A DNA stretch of 17,177 bases, taken from NCBI GenBank assembly GCA_027016675.1, contig JALUSH010000018.1, forward strand, positions 1 to 17,177, given 5' to 3'. Position 1 is the first letter of the stretch; each line of letters opens with the position of its first letter. Positions 6,984-13,879 of this stretch are shown here, one piece after another. Source of the stretch: Thermodesulfovibrio sp. Lineage in GTDB: Bacteria > Nitrospirota > Thermodesulfovibrionia > Thermodesulfovibrionales > JdFR-85. A program made the translations under genes and the position numbers. The notes beneath the pieces were generated by a model, which saw nothing but the letters and a program-made list of their open reading frames with translations, was not told the DNA's origin and made no database searches.

Positions 6984-7904
6984 ATGTTTCAATGGATTGA
7001 AGATTTAAAGAGGACCCTCACGGGGATTATAAAGGGAAAGGATGAGGTGGTTAAAATGGCCATTGTCTGCCTTGTCTCTGAGGGACATCTCCTTATTGAG
7101 GATGTCCCTGGTGTGGGGAAGACCACCCTTGCCCTCAGCCTTGCCAGGGCTACAGATTGCACCTTTCAGAGGATACAGTTTACAAGTGATCTCCTGCCCT
7201 CTGACATCATCGGAGTAAACATCTACAACCCTGAAAAGAGAGAGTTTGAATTCCGCAGGGGGCCTGTCTTTGCCAATATTGTACTTGCTGATGAGATAAA
7301 CAGGACAAACCCGAAAACACAGTCTGCCCTGCTTGAGGCAATGAATGAAAAGAAGGTCTCTGTTGAGAGAAATACCTTTCCCCTGCCATCGCCATTTATG
7401 GTAATAGCCACACAGAACCCCCTTGAATACCATGGCACCTTTCCACTTCCAGAGAGCCAGCTTGACAGGTTCATGATCCATCTCAGGATCGGTTATCCAG
7501 AGTATGATGATGAAAAACTGATACTGAAGGATATGAAAGGTCTTGATGTAATCGATTCCATCAGCCCTGTGGTAACAAAGGATGAGATCATAGAGACACA
7601 GAAAAGGGTCAACTCTGTCCATGTGGATGATACACTTTATGATTATCTCCTCAGAATAGTGGAGACCACACGGAAACATGAAGGGATACGTCTTGGTGTG
7701 AGCACAAGGGGTGCACAGTTTCTTCTCAGGGCATCAAAAGGACATGCCATTGTTGAGGGTCGCGATTATCTGATACCGGATGATATCAAGGCAGTGGCTC
7801 CACTTGTGATAGGACACAGGATAATACTTAAAAGCAGAACCTACATAAGGGATGCTGTAGAGCTTGTCAGGACAATCATTGATGCCATAGCCGTGCCTCT
7901 ATGA
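6984..7904 (+). CDS. MoxR-family AAA+ ATPase
   Basis: A 306-aa MoxR ATPase, a chaperone-like class that acts on partner proteins, often of the DUF58/VWA type. Walker A is PGVGKTT with Lys46, Walker B is LADEIN with Asp103-Glu104, sensor 1 is the ATQNP block, and LPESQLDRF carries the arginine-finger region. The C-terminal lid contains GVSTRGAQFLLRASK and PDDIKAVAPLVIGHRI. Length and motifs are typical of the family. The start at 6984 gives a normal N-terminus; the region just upstream is heptamer repeat with no ribosome site. The stop overlaps the next start as ATGA, so it is translated with the DUF58 gene. The set MoxR-DUF58-transglutaminase is a familiar grouping linked to envelope or protein-assembly functions, although the actual substrate is unknown. 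Confidence 0.93.
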   Translation: MFQWIEDLKRTLTGIIKGKDEVVKMAIVCLVSEGHLLIEDVPGVGKTTLALSLARATDCTFQRIQFTSDLLPSDIIGVNIYNPEKREFEFRRGPVFANIVLADEINRTNPKTQSALLEAMNEKKVSVERNTFPLPSPFMVIATQNPLEYHGTFPLPESQLDRFMIHLRIGYPEYDDEKLILKDMKGLDVIDSISPVVTKDEIIETQKRVNSVHVDDTLYDYLLRIVETTRKHEGIRLGVSTRGAQFLLRASKGHAIVEGRDYLIPDDIKAVAPLVIGHRIILKSRTYIRDAVELVRTIIDAIAVPL

Positions 7905-8926
7905 GAATAACCTTAACAAGAGAAGGCAGGAGATTCATTCTTGCCCTTTTAGTGGTGGCCTTTGCAGCATTCAATACAGCCAACAACCTCATGTATCTCA
8001 TCCTCGGGCTTATGCTCTCTGCTACAATACTCTCACTAATGGCTGCCTATGTAAGCCTTAAGGGTGTATCTGTGGAGTTCAGGATAGAGGAGCCTCTATA
8101 TGCAGGTGTAAGAACCTATGCTGAGTTTTTTGTCAGAAACTCCAAAAGATATATTAGTTCATATTCCCTGAGGATTGAATTGAAGGGGATTGATGATGGA
8201 GAGATCTATGTGGAAAGGGTTTTGCCAGACGAAACCCTTTCCATTAATAAGTCCATTATCTTTCCCCACAGAGGCATATACCGTGTATCTCATATCAGGG
8301 TCTATACATCCTTTCCCTTTATATTCTTTGTACTAACAAAGACCCTTGGTAAATCAAAGGACGATTCTATGATCATTGTTTATCCATCCCTTTATGATGT
8401 AACCAGGGTGGTGGAGGAGTTGATATTAGAGATAAGGGCAAGAGAAGGCATCAGGAAGACCATGGAGGGAGAGGAGTTTCAGGGACTGAGGGATTACCAG
8501 TATGGAGATCCCTTCAGGAGTATCCACTGGAAGGCCACAGCAAGGACAGGCACTCTCATGGTAAAGGAGTACCATGAAGGAAAGACAGAGAAGATAACCA
8601 TTGTGCTGGACAGCCTGAGATACACTGACAGGGCGCTGTTTGAAAGGGCAGTATCCTTTGTATCGTCGCTGTCTGCAGAGCTTCTTGGAAGAAATTTTGT
8701 CTTACGACTCGTAACCTGCCAGAAGTCCATACCTCCTGGCAGCGGAAGAGAACATCTCTTCAAGATACTGGATCATCTTGCCATTGTAGAGGAATCAGAG
8801 GAGATAAACTGTCCCTTCACCGAGTCTCTTGGTGGTGAGATGGTAATGATTCTCTCAGGGCCTGACTCAGCGCTACGGCAGTATGCATCAGCGGCATCGA
8901 GGGTCTATTATGCCAGCAACCTATAA
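7901..8926 (+). CDS. DUF58-domain membrane protein
   Basis: A 341-aa protein with two adjacent hydrophobic segments near the N-terminus (about residues 13-50), then a beta-rich extracytoplasmic-type region and the DUF58 core. The diagnostic motif is EGEEFQGLRDYQYGD…RSIHWKATARTG at about residues 187-215, followed by MVKEYHEG. DUF58 resembles von Willebrand A domains and is thought to work with MoxR ATPases. The start ATG lies in the ATGA overlap with moxR. The end runs 17 nt past the preferred start of the transglutaminase gene, so all three are probably translated as a unit. A molecular role beyond partnership with MoxR is not known for this protein. Confidence 0.9.
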   Translation: MRITLTREGRRFILALLVVAFAAFNTANNLMYLILGLMLSATILSLMAAYVSLKGVSVEFRIEEPLYAGVRTYAEFFVRNSKRYISSYSLRIELKGIDDGEIYVERVLPDETLSINKSIIFPHRGIYRVSHIRVYTSFPFIFFVLTKTLGKSKDDSMIIVYPSLYDVTRVVEELILEIRAREGIRKTMEGEEFQGLRDYQYGDPFRSIHWKATARTGTLMVKEYHEGKTEKITIVLDSLRYTDRALFERAVSFVSSLSAELLGRNFVLRLVTCQKSIPPGSGREHLFKILDHLAIVEESEEINCPFTESLGGEMVMILSGPDSALRQYASAASRVYYASNL

Positions 8927-10814
8927 GATTCTCACCTGTATAATAGCCCTTATTGGAAGCAGTAGCCTCCTGCTTACCGAAGGTATGATGTCCTTTTTTA
9001 TCCTTAGTACACCCTTTGTACTAACTGGATATTACAGGGCAGTAAAGGGATACCCTCCTGCACACAGGTTTGTCATTGGCGGACTTTCAACAGTCACACT
9101 TATTGTTTTTTTTATTGACATCAGGCTTTCCCAGGATGTCATCTCAGCAGTGGGGCATCTTACAATGCTCTTTCATGCCATCAAGAGTTTTGATATAAAA
9201 GATCCCTGGGATCCCCTCCAGGTCTTTTTCATGTCACTTATCCAGTTACTTCTTGCCTCTGAGGTAACAAGGTCCATGATCTTTGGTGCCATATTTCTTG
9301 TATTCATGGTAGGCATGGTGGTGGCCATGTTTTACTCCCATATTATAAAGGAGGGAGCCTCTGGAATAAGGAGATTCTTACGTCCCATTGTTACAATGAC
9401 GCTGCTGCTGATATTTATGACCACTGTGTTCTTTCTCGCGCTGCCTCGCTTCAGGGGAAGTCTCTTTGGAAGACCTCTTTCAAAAGGCATAAAGTCGGGT
9501 TTTTCAGAAAAGGTAAGCCTTGGAAGTCTTGGCGAGATAAAGCTTGATCCCACTATTGTAATGAGGATAAGAACCAGTCCCATGAAGGGGTTCAGACCAT
9601 ACTGGAGAGGTATGACCTTTGATATCTACAGTGACAATACCTGGTCAAGTCTTCAGCAGGGCATGAGGAGTTACAGCAGTCAAAATGGTGTTTTCCTTCT
9701 TGCAGACTATGATACAAAAAAAGGCTTCAGACAGGAGATCATCCTTGAACCTCTTGAGACAGACCTTATTTTTGCACTAAGAGGCGCCTATAGAGTAGAG
9801 ATGGAAAGCAAAACCCTGAGCATAACAGATACAGGGGATATCTATATTCCGAAGAAGAGTGGTAAGAGGATCCGGTACACTGTATCAAGCTCCAACACCC
9901 CTCTCATGGAAAAAGAACCTTCGCCGGTTTATCTGCAACTGCCCGAGGATATGGCATGGCTCAGGGGCTTTACAGAGGGTATTCTTCCTTCAGCAAAGGA
10001 TCACAAGGAGATTGCAAAAACTATTGAAACATATCTGAGAGATAACTATACCTACTCGCTCAGCCCTTCTACTCCCCCAGATGGTGTGAACCCCATCAGG
10101 TATTTTCTGCTTGATGGAAAAAAGGGCTTTTGTGAGCACTATGCCACAGCCATGGTGCTTATGTTGAGGTCAATGGGAATCCCTGCCAGGGTGGTGTCAG
10201 GTTATATGGGTGGAGAATATAACAGGTATGGCAGATACTACATAGTGAGACAGAAGGACGCCCATACATGGGTGGAGGCTTTTATTGATGGGGCATGGAT
10301 GAGATTCGACCCAACACCTGCGGCTGAATTTACAGTGAATTCTCCACTGTTTTTGTATCTGGATTTTTTAAGGATGAAATGGGAAAGGTATGTAGTGGGC
10401 TACAGCAGAGCAGACCAGTTGAGACTGCTCAGGTTCTTTGAAAGACCTGTGAAAGTAGCGCTATGGAGAACACCATCCCTGAAGATTGAGTCCTGGTTCA
10501 TATATCCGCTGTTGTTTATTATACTCATTGCTGGTATTATTCTGTACACTCTTCTTTTAAGAGTCCCTCAGCACATCCCTGAGGAAAGCAGATACTACCT
10601 GAAGGTACGTGGGTTAATCAGCAAGAAACATCCTGTTAAGGAATCTCATACTGTAAGGGAGATACTCTCCCATTTCAAGACAGACGATGAGGTATATCCG
10701 TATTTAAAGGAGTTTATCCTCCTTTATGAATCATTAAGATTTTCAGGCACTGCTGATGAAAGCATGAAAAACCGTTACCATTATCTCTATAGGATACTCA
10801 AGGAGAAGTTATGA
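8910..10814 (+). CDS. Membrane transglutaminase-like protein (DUF3488/TgpA type)
   Basis: A 634-aa protein with a cluster of N-terminal membrane helices (about residues 4-190), a large extracytoplasmic region, a transglutaminase-like core, one more membrane helix (about 530-550) and a short cytoplasmic tail. The papain-like triad is visible: Cys408 in KGFCEHYATAM, His452 in DAHTWVEAF and Asp467 in RFDPTP. This is the layout of TgpA-like proteins, whose natural substrate is mostly unknown; the catalytic core should lie outside the membrane. I choose the ATG at 8910, preceded by GAGGG with 6-nt spacing, rather than the ATG at 8883, which would add nine polar residues and a 44-nt overlap. It is the last gene of the MoxR operon. 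No terminator with a T-run follows. Confidence 0.9.
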   Translation: MPATYKILTCIIALIGSSSLLLTEGMMSFFILSTPFVLTGYYRAVKGYPPAHRFVIGGLSTVTLIVFFIDIRLSQDVISAVGHLTMLFHAIKSFDIKDPWDPLQVFFMSLIQLLLASEVTRSMIFGAIFLVFMVGMVVAMFYSHIIKEGASGIRRFLRPIVTMTLLLIFMTTVFFLALPRFRGSLFGRPLSKGIKSGFSEKVSLGSLGEIKLDPTIVMRIRTSPMKGFRPYWRGMTFDIYSDNTWSSLQQGMRSYSSQNGVFLLADYDTKKGFRQEIILEPLETDLIFALRGAYRVEMESKTLSITDTGDIYIPKKSGKRIRYTVSSSNTPLMEKEPSPVYLQLPEDMAWLRGFTEGILPSAKDHKEIAKTIETYLRDNYTYSLSPSTPPDGVNPIRYFLLDGKKGFCEHYATAMVLMLRSMGIPARVVSGYMGGEYNRYGRYYIVRQKDAHTWVEAFIDGAWMRFDPTPAAEFTVNSPLFLYLDFLRMKWERYVVGYSRADQLRLLRFFERPVKVALWRTPSLKIESWFIYPLLFIILIAGIILYTLLLRVPQHIPEESRYYLKVRGLISKKHPVKESHTVREILSHFKTDDEVYPYLKEFILLYESLRFSGTADESMKNRYHYLYRILKEKL

Positions 10815-10828
10815 TCAGAGTTTATAAA

Positions 10829-10846
10829 AAGCAGTAAACAGTAAAC
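10829..10846. repeat. Period-7 repeat, copy 4
   Basis: AAGCAGT, AAACAGT and the start of a third unit (AAAC) follow the transglutaminase stop. They run in phase into the 12-bp inverted repeat at 10847-10881, whose left arm continues the 7-nt rhythm (…AGACAAT, AGTAGTG, AGCTGTC). Confidence 0.6.
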
Positions 10847-10881
10847 ATTAGACAATAGTAGTGAGCTGTCTATTGTCTAAT
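10847..10881. repeat. Perfect 12-bp inverted repeat (stem-loop)
   Basis: ATTAGACAATAG (10847-10858) pairs perfectly with CTATTGTCTAAT (10870-10881) across an 11-nt loop. It sits between the MoxR operon and the FAD dehydrogenase gene, 29 nt before the latter's start. The stem is AT-rich and no T-run follows, so it is not a standard terminator. It may be an mRNA structure, an operator, or part of the heptamer-repeat element it adjoins. Confidence 0.65.
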
Positions 10882-10910
10882 CCTTCGGAGTGCATATATA
10901 ATCTAACTAT

Positions 10911-12302
10911 ATGAAGGATAAAGCAACATACGATGTTATTGTGGTAGGTGCAGGCCCATCCGGGATATTCACAGTGCTGGAACTTCTCAAGAAACAACCT
11001 CACCTCAGGATACTCCTTGTAGAAAAGGGCAGGGACATTAAGGAACGCCACTGTCCTATGATGATAAGGGATATCTCATGCAAGGCCTGCTCTGTATGTG
11101 CACTTCTCAGTGGTTGGGGTGGTGCTGGTGCATTCAGTGATGGAAAGCTAAGCCTATCAAAAGAGGTGGGAGGCTATCTCTCTGAATACATTCCGGGTAA
11201 TGAGTTGTCCGAGCTTATTACCTATGTGGATAGTATTTACAGGGAGTTTGGCGCACCTGATTATGTATACGGTGAAAGAATGGGTGAGATAGAGAGACTA
11301 AAAAACCTCTGTTCAAAAAATGACCTTATTCTTGTCCATTCAAAAGTAAGACATATCGGTACAGAGCGATGCCGTGATGTCTTGACAAGGATAAGAGAAT
11401 TTGTGAATGAAAGGATAGACATCCTCTTTGAGGAAAAGGTCACACGATTGATTGTGGAAGACAGGACTGTTAAGGGTATACGGACAATCAGTGGAAGAGA
11501 GTATGTTGCCCCCTTTGTTGTGGTGGCACCTGGCAGGGAAGGTGCACAGTGGCTGGAAAGGGAGTCAAGGAGGCTTAATCTCACCCTTTTGAACAATCCT
11601 GTTGACATAGGTGTTCGTGTCGAGGTGCCTGCATCAGTGCTTGAACCCTTTACATCAGTAACCTACGAGCCAAAGCTTATCTACTATTCAAAGGCCTTTG
11701 ATGACAGAATAAGAACCTTCTGTGTTAACCCCTACGGAGAGGTGGTAAAGGAGTATCTCAAGGGTCTCTGGACTGTTAATGGCCACAGCTATGCAGAACA
11801 TAAGACAGACAACACCAACTTTGCCCTCCTTGTAAGCACATATTTTACAGAACCCTTTCATGAACCCCTCTCCTATGGTAGATACATTGCAAGGCTTGCA
11901 AACTTCCTTGGGCAGGGTGTACTTGTGCAGCGTCTTGGAGACTTAAGAAGGGGCCGTCGTTCAACACCTGAGAGGATTCAGAAGGGTATCGTAAGACCCA
12001 CATTAAGGGATGCCACGCCAGGAGACATCAGCTTTGTCCTTCCTTACAGGTTTCTTACAGATATTGTTGAGATGCTTGATGCCATGGAACATGTGGTGCC
12101 AGGGGTTGCCTCACGCCATACACTTCTTTACGGTGTGGAGGTCAAGTTTTATTCAAGGAAGATAATGCTGACAGAGGAGCTTGAAACAGAGGTAAAAAAC
12201 CTCTTTGCCACAGGTGATGGTGCAGGTGTCAGCAGAGGGCTTATACAGGCATCTGCCTCTGGCGTGATAGCTGCAAGGGCAATAAACAAACGGTTATCAT
12301 AA
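10911..12302 (+). CDS. FAD-dependent dehydrogenase (COG2509-like)
   Basis: A 463-aa flavoprotein. The dinucleotide-binding motif VVGAGPSG (Gly13, Gly15, Gly18) starts a Rossmann fold with VEKG at the end of the second strand. A Cys-containing segment (CKACSVCALLSGWGGAGAFSDGKLSLS) near residue 57 is characteristic of the uncharacterised COG2509 dehydrogenases and could be redox-active. A further FAD-contacting block is the C-terminal LFATGDGAGVSRGLIQASASGV. The ATG at 10911 places the motif correctly; the ribosome site is weak, and the stem-loop at 10847 ends 29 nt upstream. It ends 11 nt from the convergent hemB gene. The substrate is unknown; the family is often annotated as NAD(P)/FAD-dependent oxidoreductase. 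Confidence 0.88.
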   Translation: MKDKATYDVIVVGAGPSGIFTVLELLKKQPHLRILLVEKGRDIKERHCPMMIRDISCKACSVCALLSGWGGAGAFSDGKLSLSKEVGGYLSEYIPGNELSELITYVDSIYREFGAPDYVYGERMGEIERLKNLCSKNDLILVHSKVRHIGTERCRDVLTRIREFVNERIDILFEEKVTRLIVEDRTVKGIRTISGREYVAPFVVVAPGREGAQWLERESRRLNLTLLNNPVDIGVRVEVPASVLEPFTSVTYEPKLIYYSKAFDDRIRTFCVNPYGEVVKEYLKGLWTVNGHSYAEHKTDNTNFALLVSTYFTEPFHEPLSYGRYIARLANFLGQGVLVQRLGDLRRGRRSTPERIQKGIVRPTLRDATPGDISFVLPYRFLTDIVEMLDAMEHVVPGVASRHTLLYGVEVKFYSRKIMLTEELETEVKNLFATGDGAGVSRGLIQASASGVIAARAINKRLS

Positions 12303-12313
12303 TAATCTAATAT

Positions 12314-13282
12314 CTATGAAAGTAAGCGGGCTGCCTCAGGTGCAAAATAGGTGAGAATCATGTCAGCCCCTGCCCTTTTAATTGAGGTGAGTATTTCAAG
12401 CATTACCCTGTCATGGTCAATCCAGCCAAGCTGTGCAGCTGCCTTCACAAGGGAGTACTCTCCTGACACATTATAGGCAGCCACGGGCAGATCAAAATTC
12501 TCCTTTACATCTGAGATAACATCAAGATACGAAAGGGCAGGCTTAACCATAACAATATCTGCCCCTTCCTCGATATCCAGGGCTACCTCCTTCAATGCCT
12601 CGCGTCTGTTTGGTGGATCCATCTGATATGACCTTCTGTCACCGAATTGAGGTGCTGATTCAGCAGCCTCCCTGAAAGGTCCATAAAATGCTGAGGCATA
12701 TTTTGCTGCATAGCTCATTATAGGAATATGGCTGAAGCCTTCACTGTCAAGGATTCCCCTGATGGCAGCAACCCTGCCATCCATCATATCTGAGGGTGCA
12801 ACCATATCAGCACCTGCCCGTGCATGGGAAAGAGCCTCTTTTTGTAATAGTTCAAGGGTTGGGTCATTAAGTACCTCTCCATCCTTGACTACCCCGCAAT
12901 GTCCATGAGTTGTATATTCACACATACAGACATCTGTTATTACCACAAGGTCAGGCATAGAGTCTTTTAGAGCCTTTATGGCAGTCTGTACAACACCGTT
13001 GGGATCATAGGCTTCTGAGCCAAGCTCGTCCTTGTGTTCAGGAATACCAAAGAGTATAACTGCAGGGATACCAAGGGAGTGTATCTCTTTTGCAGTCTTT
13101 ACAACCTCATCAACTGATTCCTGAAAGCATCCAGGCATGGAGCTAATGGGTTTTTTAATCCCTGAACCAGCAACTACAAAAAGGGGATAGATAAAATCAT
13201 CAGGTGTAAGGATGGTCTCTCGAACCATCCGTCTTATTGATTCTGTTCTTCTCAGTCTTCTTGGTCTATGAATGGGAAACAT
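12314..13282 (-). CDS. hemB: Porphobilinogen synthase (delta-aminolevulinic acid dehydratase)
   Basis: A 322-aa HemB, which condenses two 5-aminolevulinate molecules to porphobilinogen in tetrapyrrole (heme, siroheme, cobamide) synthesis. The catalytic lysines are Lys194 in SYAAKYASAFYGPF and Lys247 in MVKPALSYLD. The metal segment DVCMCEYTTHGHCG has Cys119, Cys121 and Cys129, marking a zinc-dependent enzyme rather than the Asp-rich magnesium type. The length is normal. The ATG at 13282 is preceded by AAAGGA with about 7-nt spacing (the leader reads AGGAATAATAATG, much like that of the HesB-like gene). It lies 119 nt downstream of the HesB-like gene on the same strand, so read-through from that gene is possible, but a TATAAT box suggests its own promoter. 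Confidence 0.96.
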   Translation of the reverse strand: MFPIHRPRRLRRTESIRRMVRETILTPDDFIYPLFVVAGSGIKKPISSMPGCFQESVDEVVKTAKEIHSLGIPAVILFGIPEHKDELGSEAYDPNGVVQTAIKALKDSMPDLVVITDVCMCEYTTHGHCGVVKDGEVLNDPTLELLQKEALSHARAGADMVAPSDMMDGRVAAIRGILDSEGFSHIPIMSYAAKYASAFYGPFREAAESAPQFGDRRSYQMDPPNRREALKEVALDIEEGADIVMVKPALSYLDVISDVKENFDLPVAAYNVSGEYSLVKAAAQLGWIDHDRVMLEILTSIKRAGADMILTYFAPEAARLLS

Positions 13283-13327
13283 TATTATTCCTTTGATAGG
13301 TTGTTCTTAAAAAGTCATACTTAATTC

Positions 13328-13333
13328 ATTATA
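13328..13333 (-). promoter_or_regulatory. Candidate hemB -10 box (TATAAT)
   Basis: On the minus strand a perfect TATAAT lies about 45 nt upstream of the hemB start, predicting a leader of about 40 nt. The -35 region is weak (AACCTG at 17-nt spacing), which would fit activator dependence. An imperfect dyad lies across that region at 13340-13356. Confidence 0.4.
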
Positions 13334-13339
13334 TCTCAG

Positions 13340-13356
13340 AACACTGGTGCCAGGTT
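13340..13356. promoter_or_regulatory. Imperfect dyad over the hemB -35 region
   Basis: AAC-A-CTGG-TG-CCAG-GTT is a dyad with one unpaired base in the left arm. It lies just upstream of the TATAAT box, where an activator or repressor of hemB could bind. It could also be chance; no known operator is recognised. Confidence 0.3.
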
Positions 13357-13401
13357 ATTTGATATTTAAAGTTATGTGCAGTCAATAAAGTATGCTCTTC
13401 A

Positions 13402-13722
13402 TTAGCAGGTGCTGCCACAATCAGATCCACAGGAGGAGGGTGGCTGGGCACCCTTTAGAACAAAACCCTCTACCATACCATTGTCAACATAATCAAGCTC
13501 CATACCTGAAAGCATATTAAAGGTATAGCTATCTATAAAGACACGCAGTCCCTTTTTCTCTATCACCTGATCCCCCTCCAGGGGATTCTCGGCCAGGTCA
13601 AGGCCATAAGAGGTTGATCAGCCTCCACCGTATATGTAGATCCTGAGCCCCCAGCCATCTTTCCCCTCCTGAGAAAGTATCTCCTTTGCCTTATCTGCTG
13701 CGGCATCAGATATGGTAATCAT
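13402..13722 (-). CDS. HesB/IscA-like selenoprotein (in-frame TGA at codon 35)
   Basis: From ATG 13722 to TAA 13404-13402 the minus strand reads as 106 codons with a single TGA at 13620-13618 (codon 35). The N-terminal half (MITISDAAADKAKEIL…WGLRIYIYGGG) and the rest (STSYGLDLAENPLEGD…VFIDSYTFNMLSGMELDYV…GFVLKG) form one A-type Fe-S carrier/HesB-like protein. The TGA falls where the first conserved, cluster-binding Cys follows the GGG turn; the C-terminus has further Cys (SSCGSDCGSTC). GGGAGG precedes the ATG by about 7 nt. TGA is used as a normal stop by several neighbours, so it is not reassigned. HesB-like proteins are a recognised prokaryotic selenoprotein family from genome surveys. The alternative is a Cys-to-stop pseudogene, but the frame shows no other damage. 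A role in iron-sulfur or redox chemistry is inferred. Confidence 0.82.
13570..13612 (-). promoter_or_regulatory. Candidate bacterial SECIS region downstream of the TGA
   Basis: In the mRNA after the UGA, two hairpins can form. The stronger (13586-13570) pairs AUCCCC with GGGGAU around the loop UGGAG, whose second base is G; the loop begins 37 nt after the UGA, at the outer edge of the usual bacterial range. The nearer one pairs GGCC (13605-13602) with GGCC (13594-13591) around UUGACCU, with CUC/GAG pairing below it. Either could be the SelB-binding element. The fold has not been computed. Confidence 0.45.
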
Positions 13723-13751
13723 TATTATTCCTCCCTTCCAATCCAAATTTA

Positions 13752-13777
13752 TATAGATTAACCTTTTTATAGATTAA
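13752..13777. promoter_or_regulatory. 10-bp direct repeat upstream of the HesB-like gene
   Basis: TATAGATTAA occurs at 13752-13761 and again at 13768-13777, separated by CCTTTT (16-nt period). On the minus strand it lies 30-55 nt before the HesB-like start and supplies TATA-rich -10-like sequences, so it may mark both a promoter and a tandem binding site. No clear -35 partner is seen. Confidence 0.4.
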
Positions 13778-13809
13778 AAGGCAAGCTACCATCAGGTTAC
13801 AGGAGTTCC

Positions 13810-13829
13810 CCTAATTTTTAAAAATTAGG
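13810..13829. promoter_or_regulatory. Perfect 20-bp palindrome between divergent genes
   Basis: CCTAATTTTTAAAAATTAGG equals its own reverse complement over all 20 bases. It lies 50 nt before the histidine kinase start and 87 nt before the HesB-like start. The location and symmetry suit a dimeric regulator acting on one or both genes. No T-run terminator geometry for a coding gene applies here, and no named regulator is recognised. Confidence 0.5.
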
Positions 13830-13879
13830 TTTAATGAGTAAAGCCAAACTGGAGATGCATCCATTGAATAGGTACTTTT

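Noticed and set aside
7005..7679. Minus-strand open frame of 224 codons
   Set aside because: It lies wholly inside moxR, whose Walker motifs and frame are certain; the product has no recognisable pattern and no operon context.
8883..8909. Upstream ATG of the transglutaminase gene at 8883
   Set aside because: It adds nine polar residues ahead of the first membrane helix and a 44-nt overlap, while ATG 8910 has GAGGG at proper spacing.
823..10846. CRISPR-like array from repeated heptamers
   Set aside because: Units are 7 nt, contiguous and degenerate, without spacers of constant length; no cas genes are present.
10847..10881. Rho-independent terminator for the MoxR operon
   Set aside because: The stem is AT-rich with an 11-nt loop and no T-run follows it in either direction.
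13402..13722. Treating the HesB-like gene as a pseudogene with a premature stop
   Set aside because: The single TGA is exactly at a functional Cys position, no other damage is present, and a candidate SECIS follows. It remains the main alternative but is less likely.
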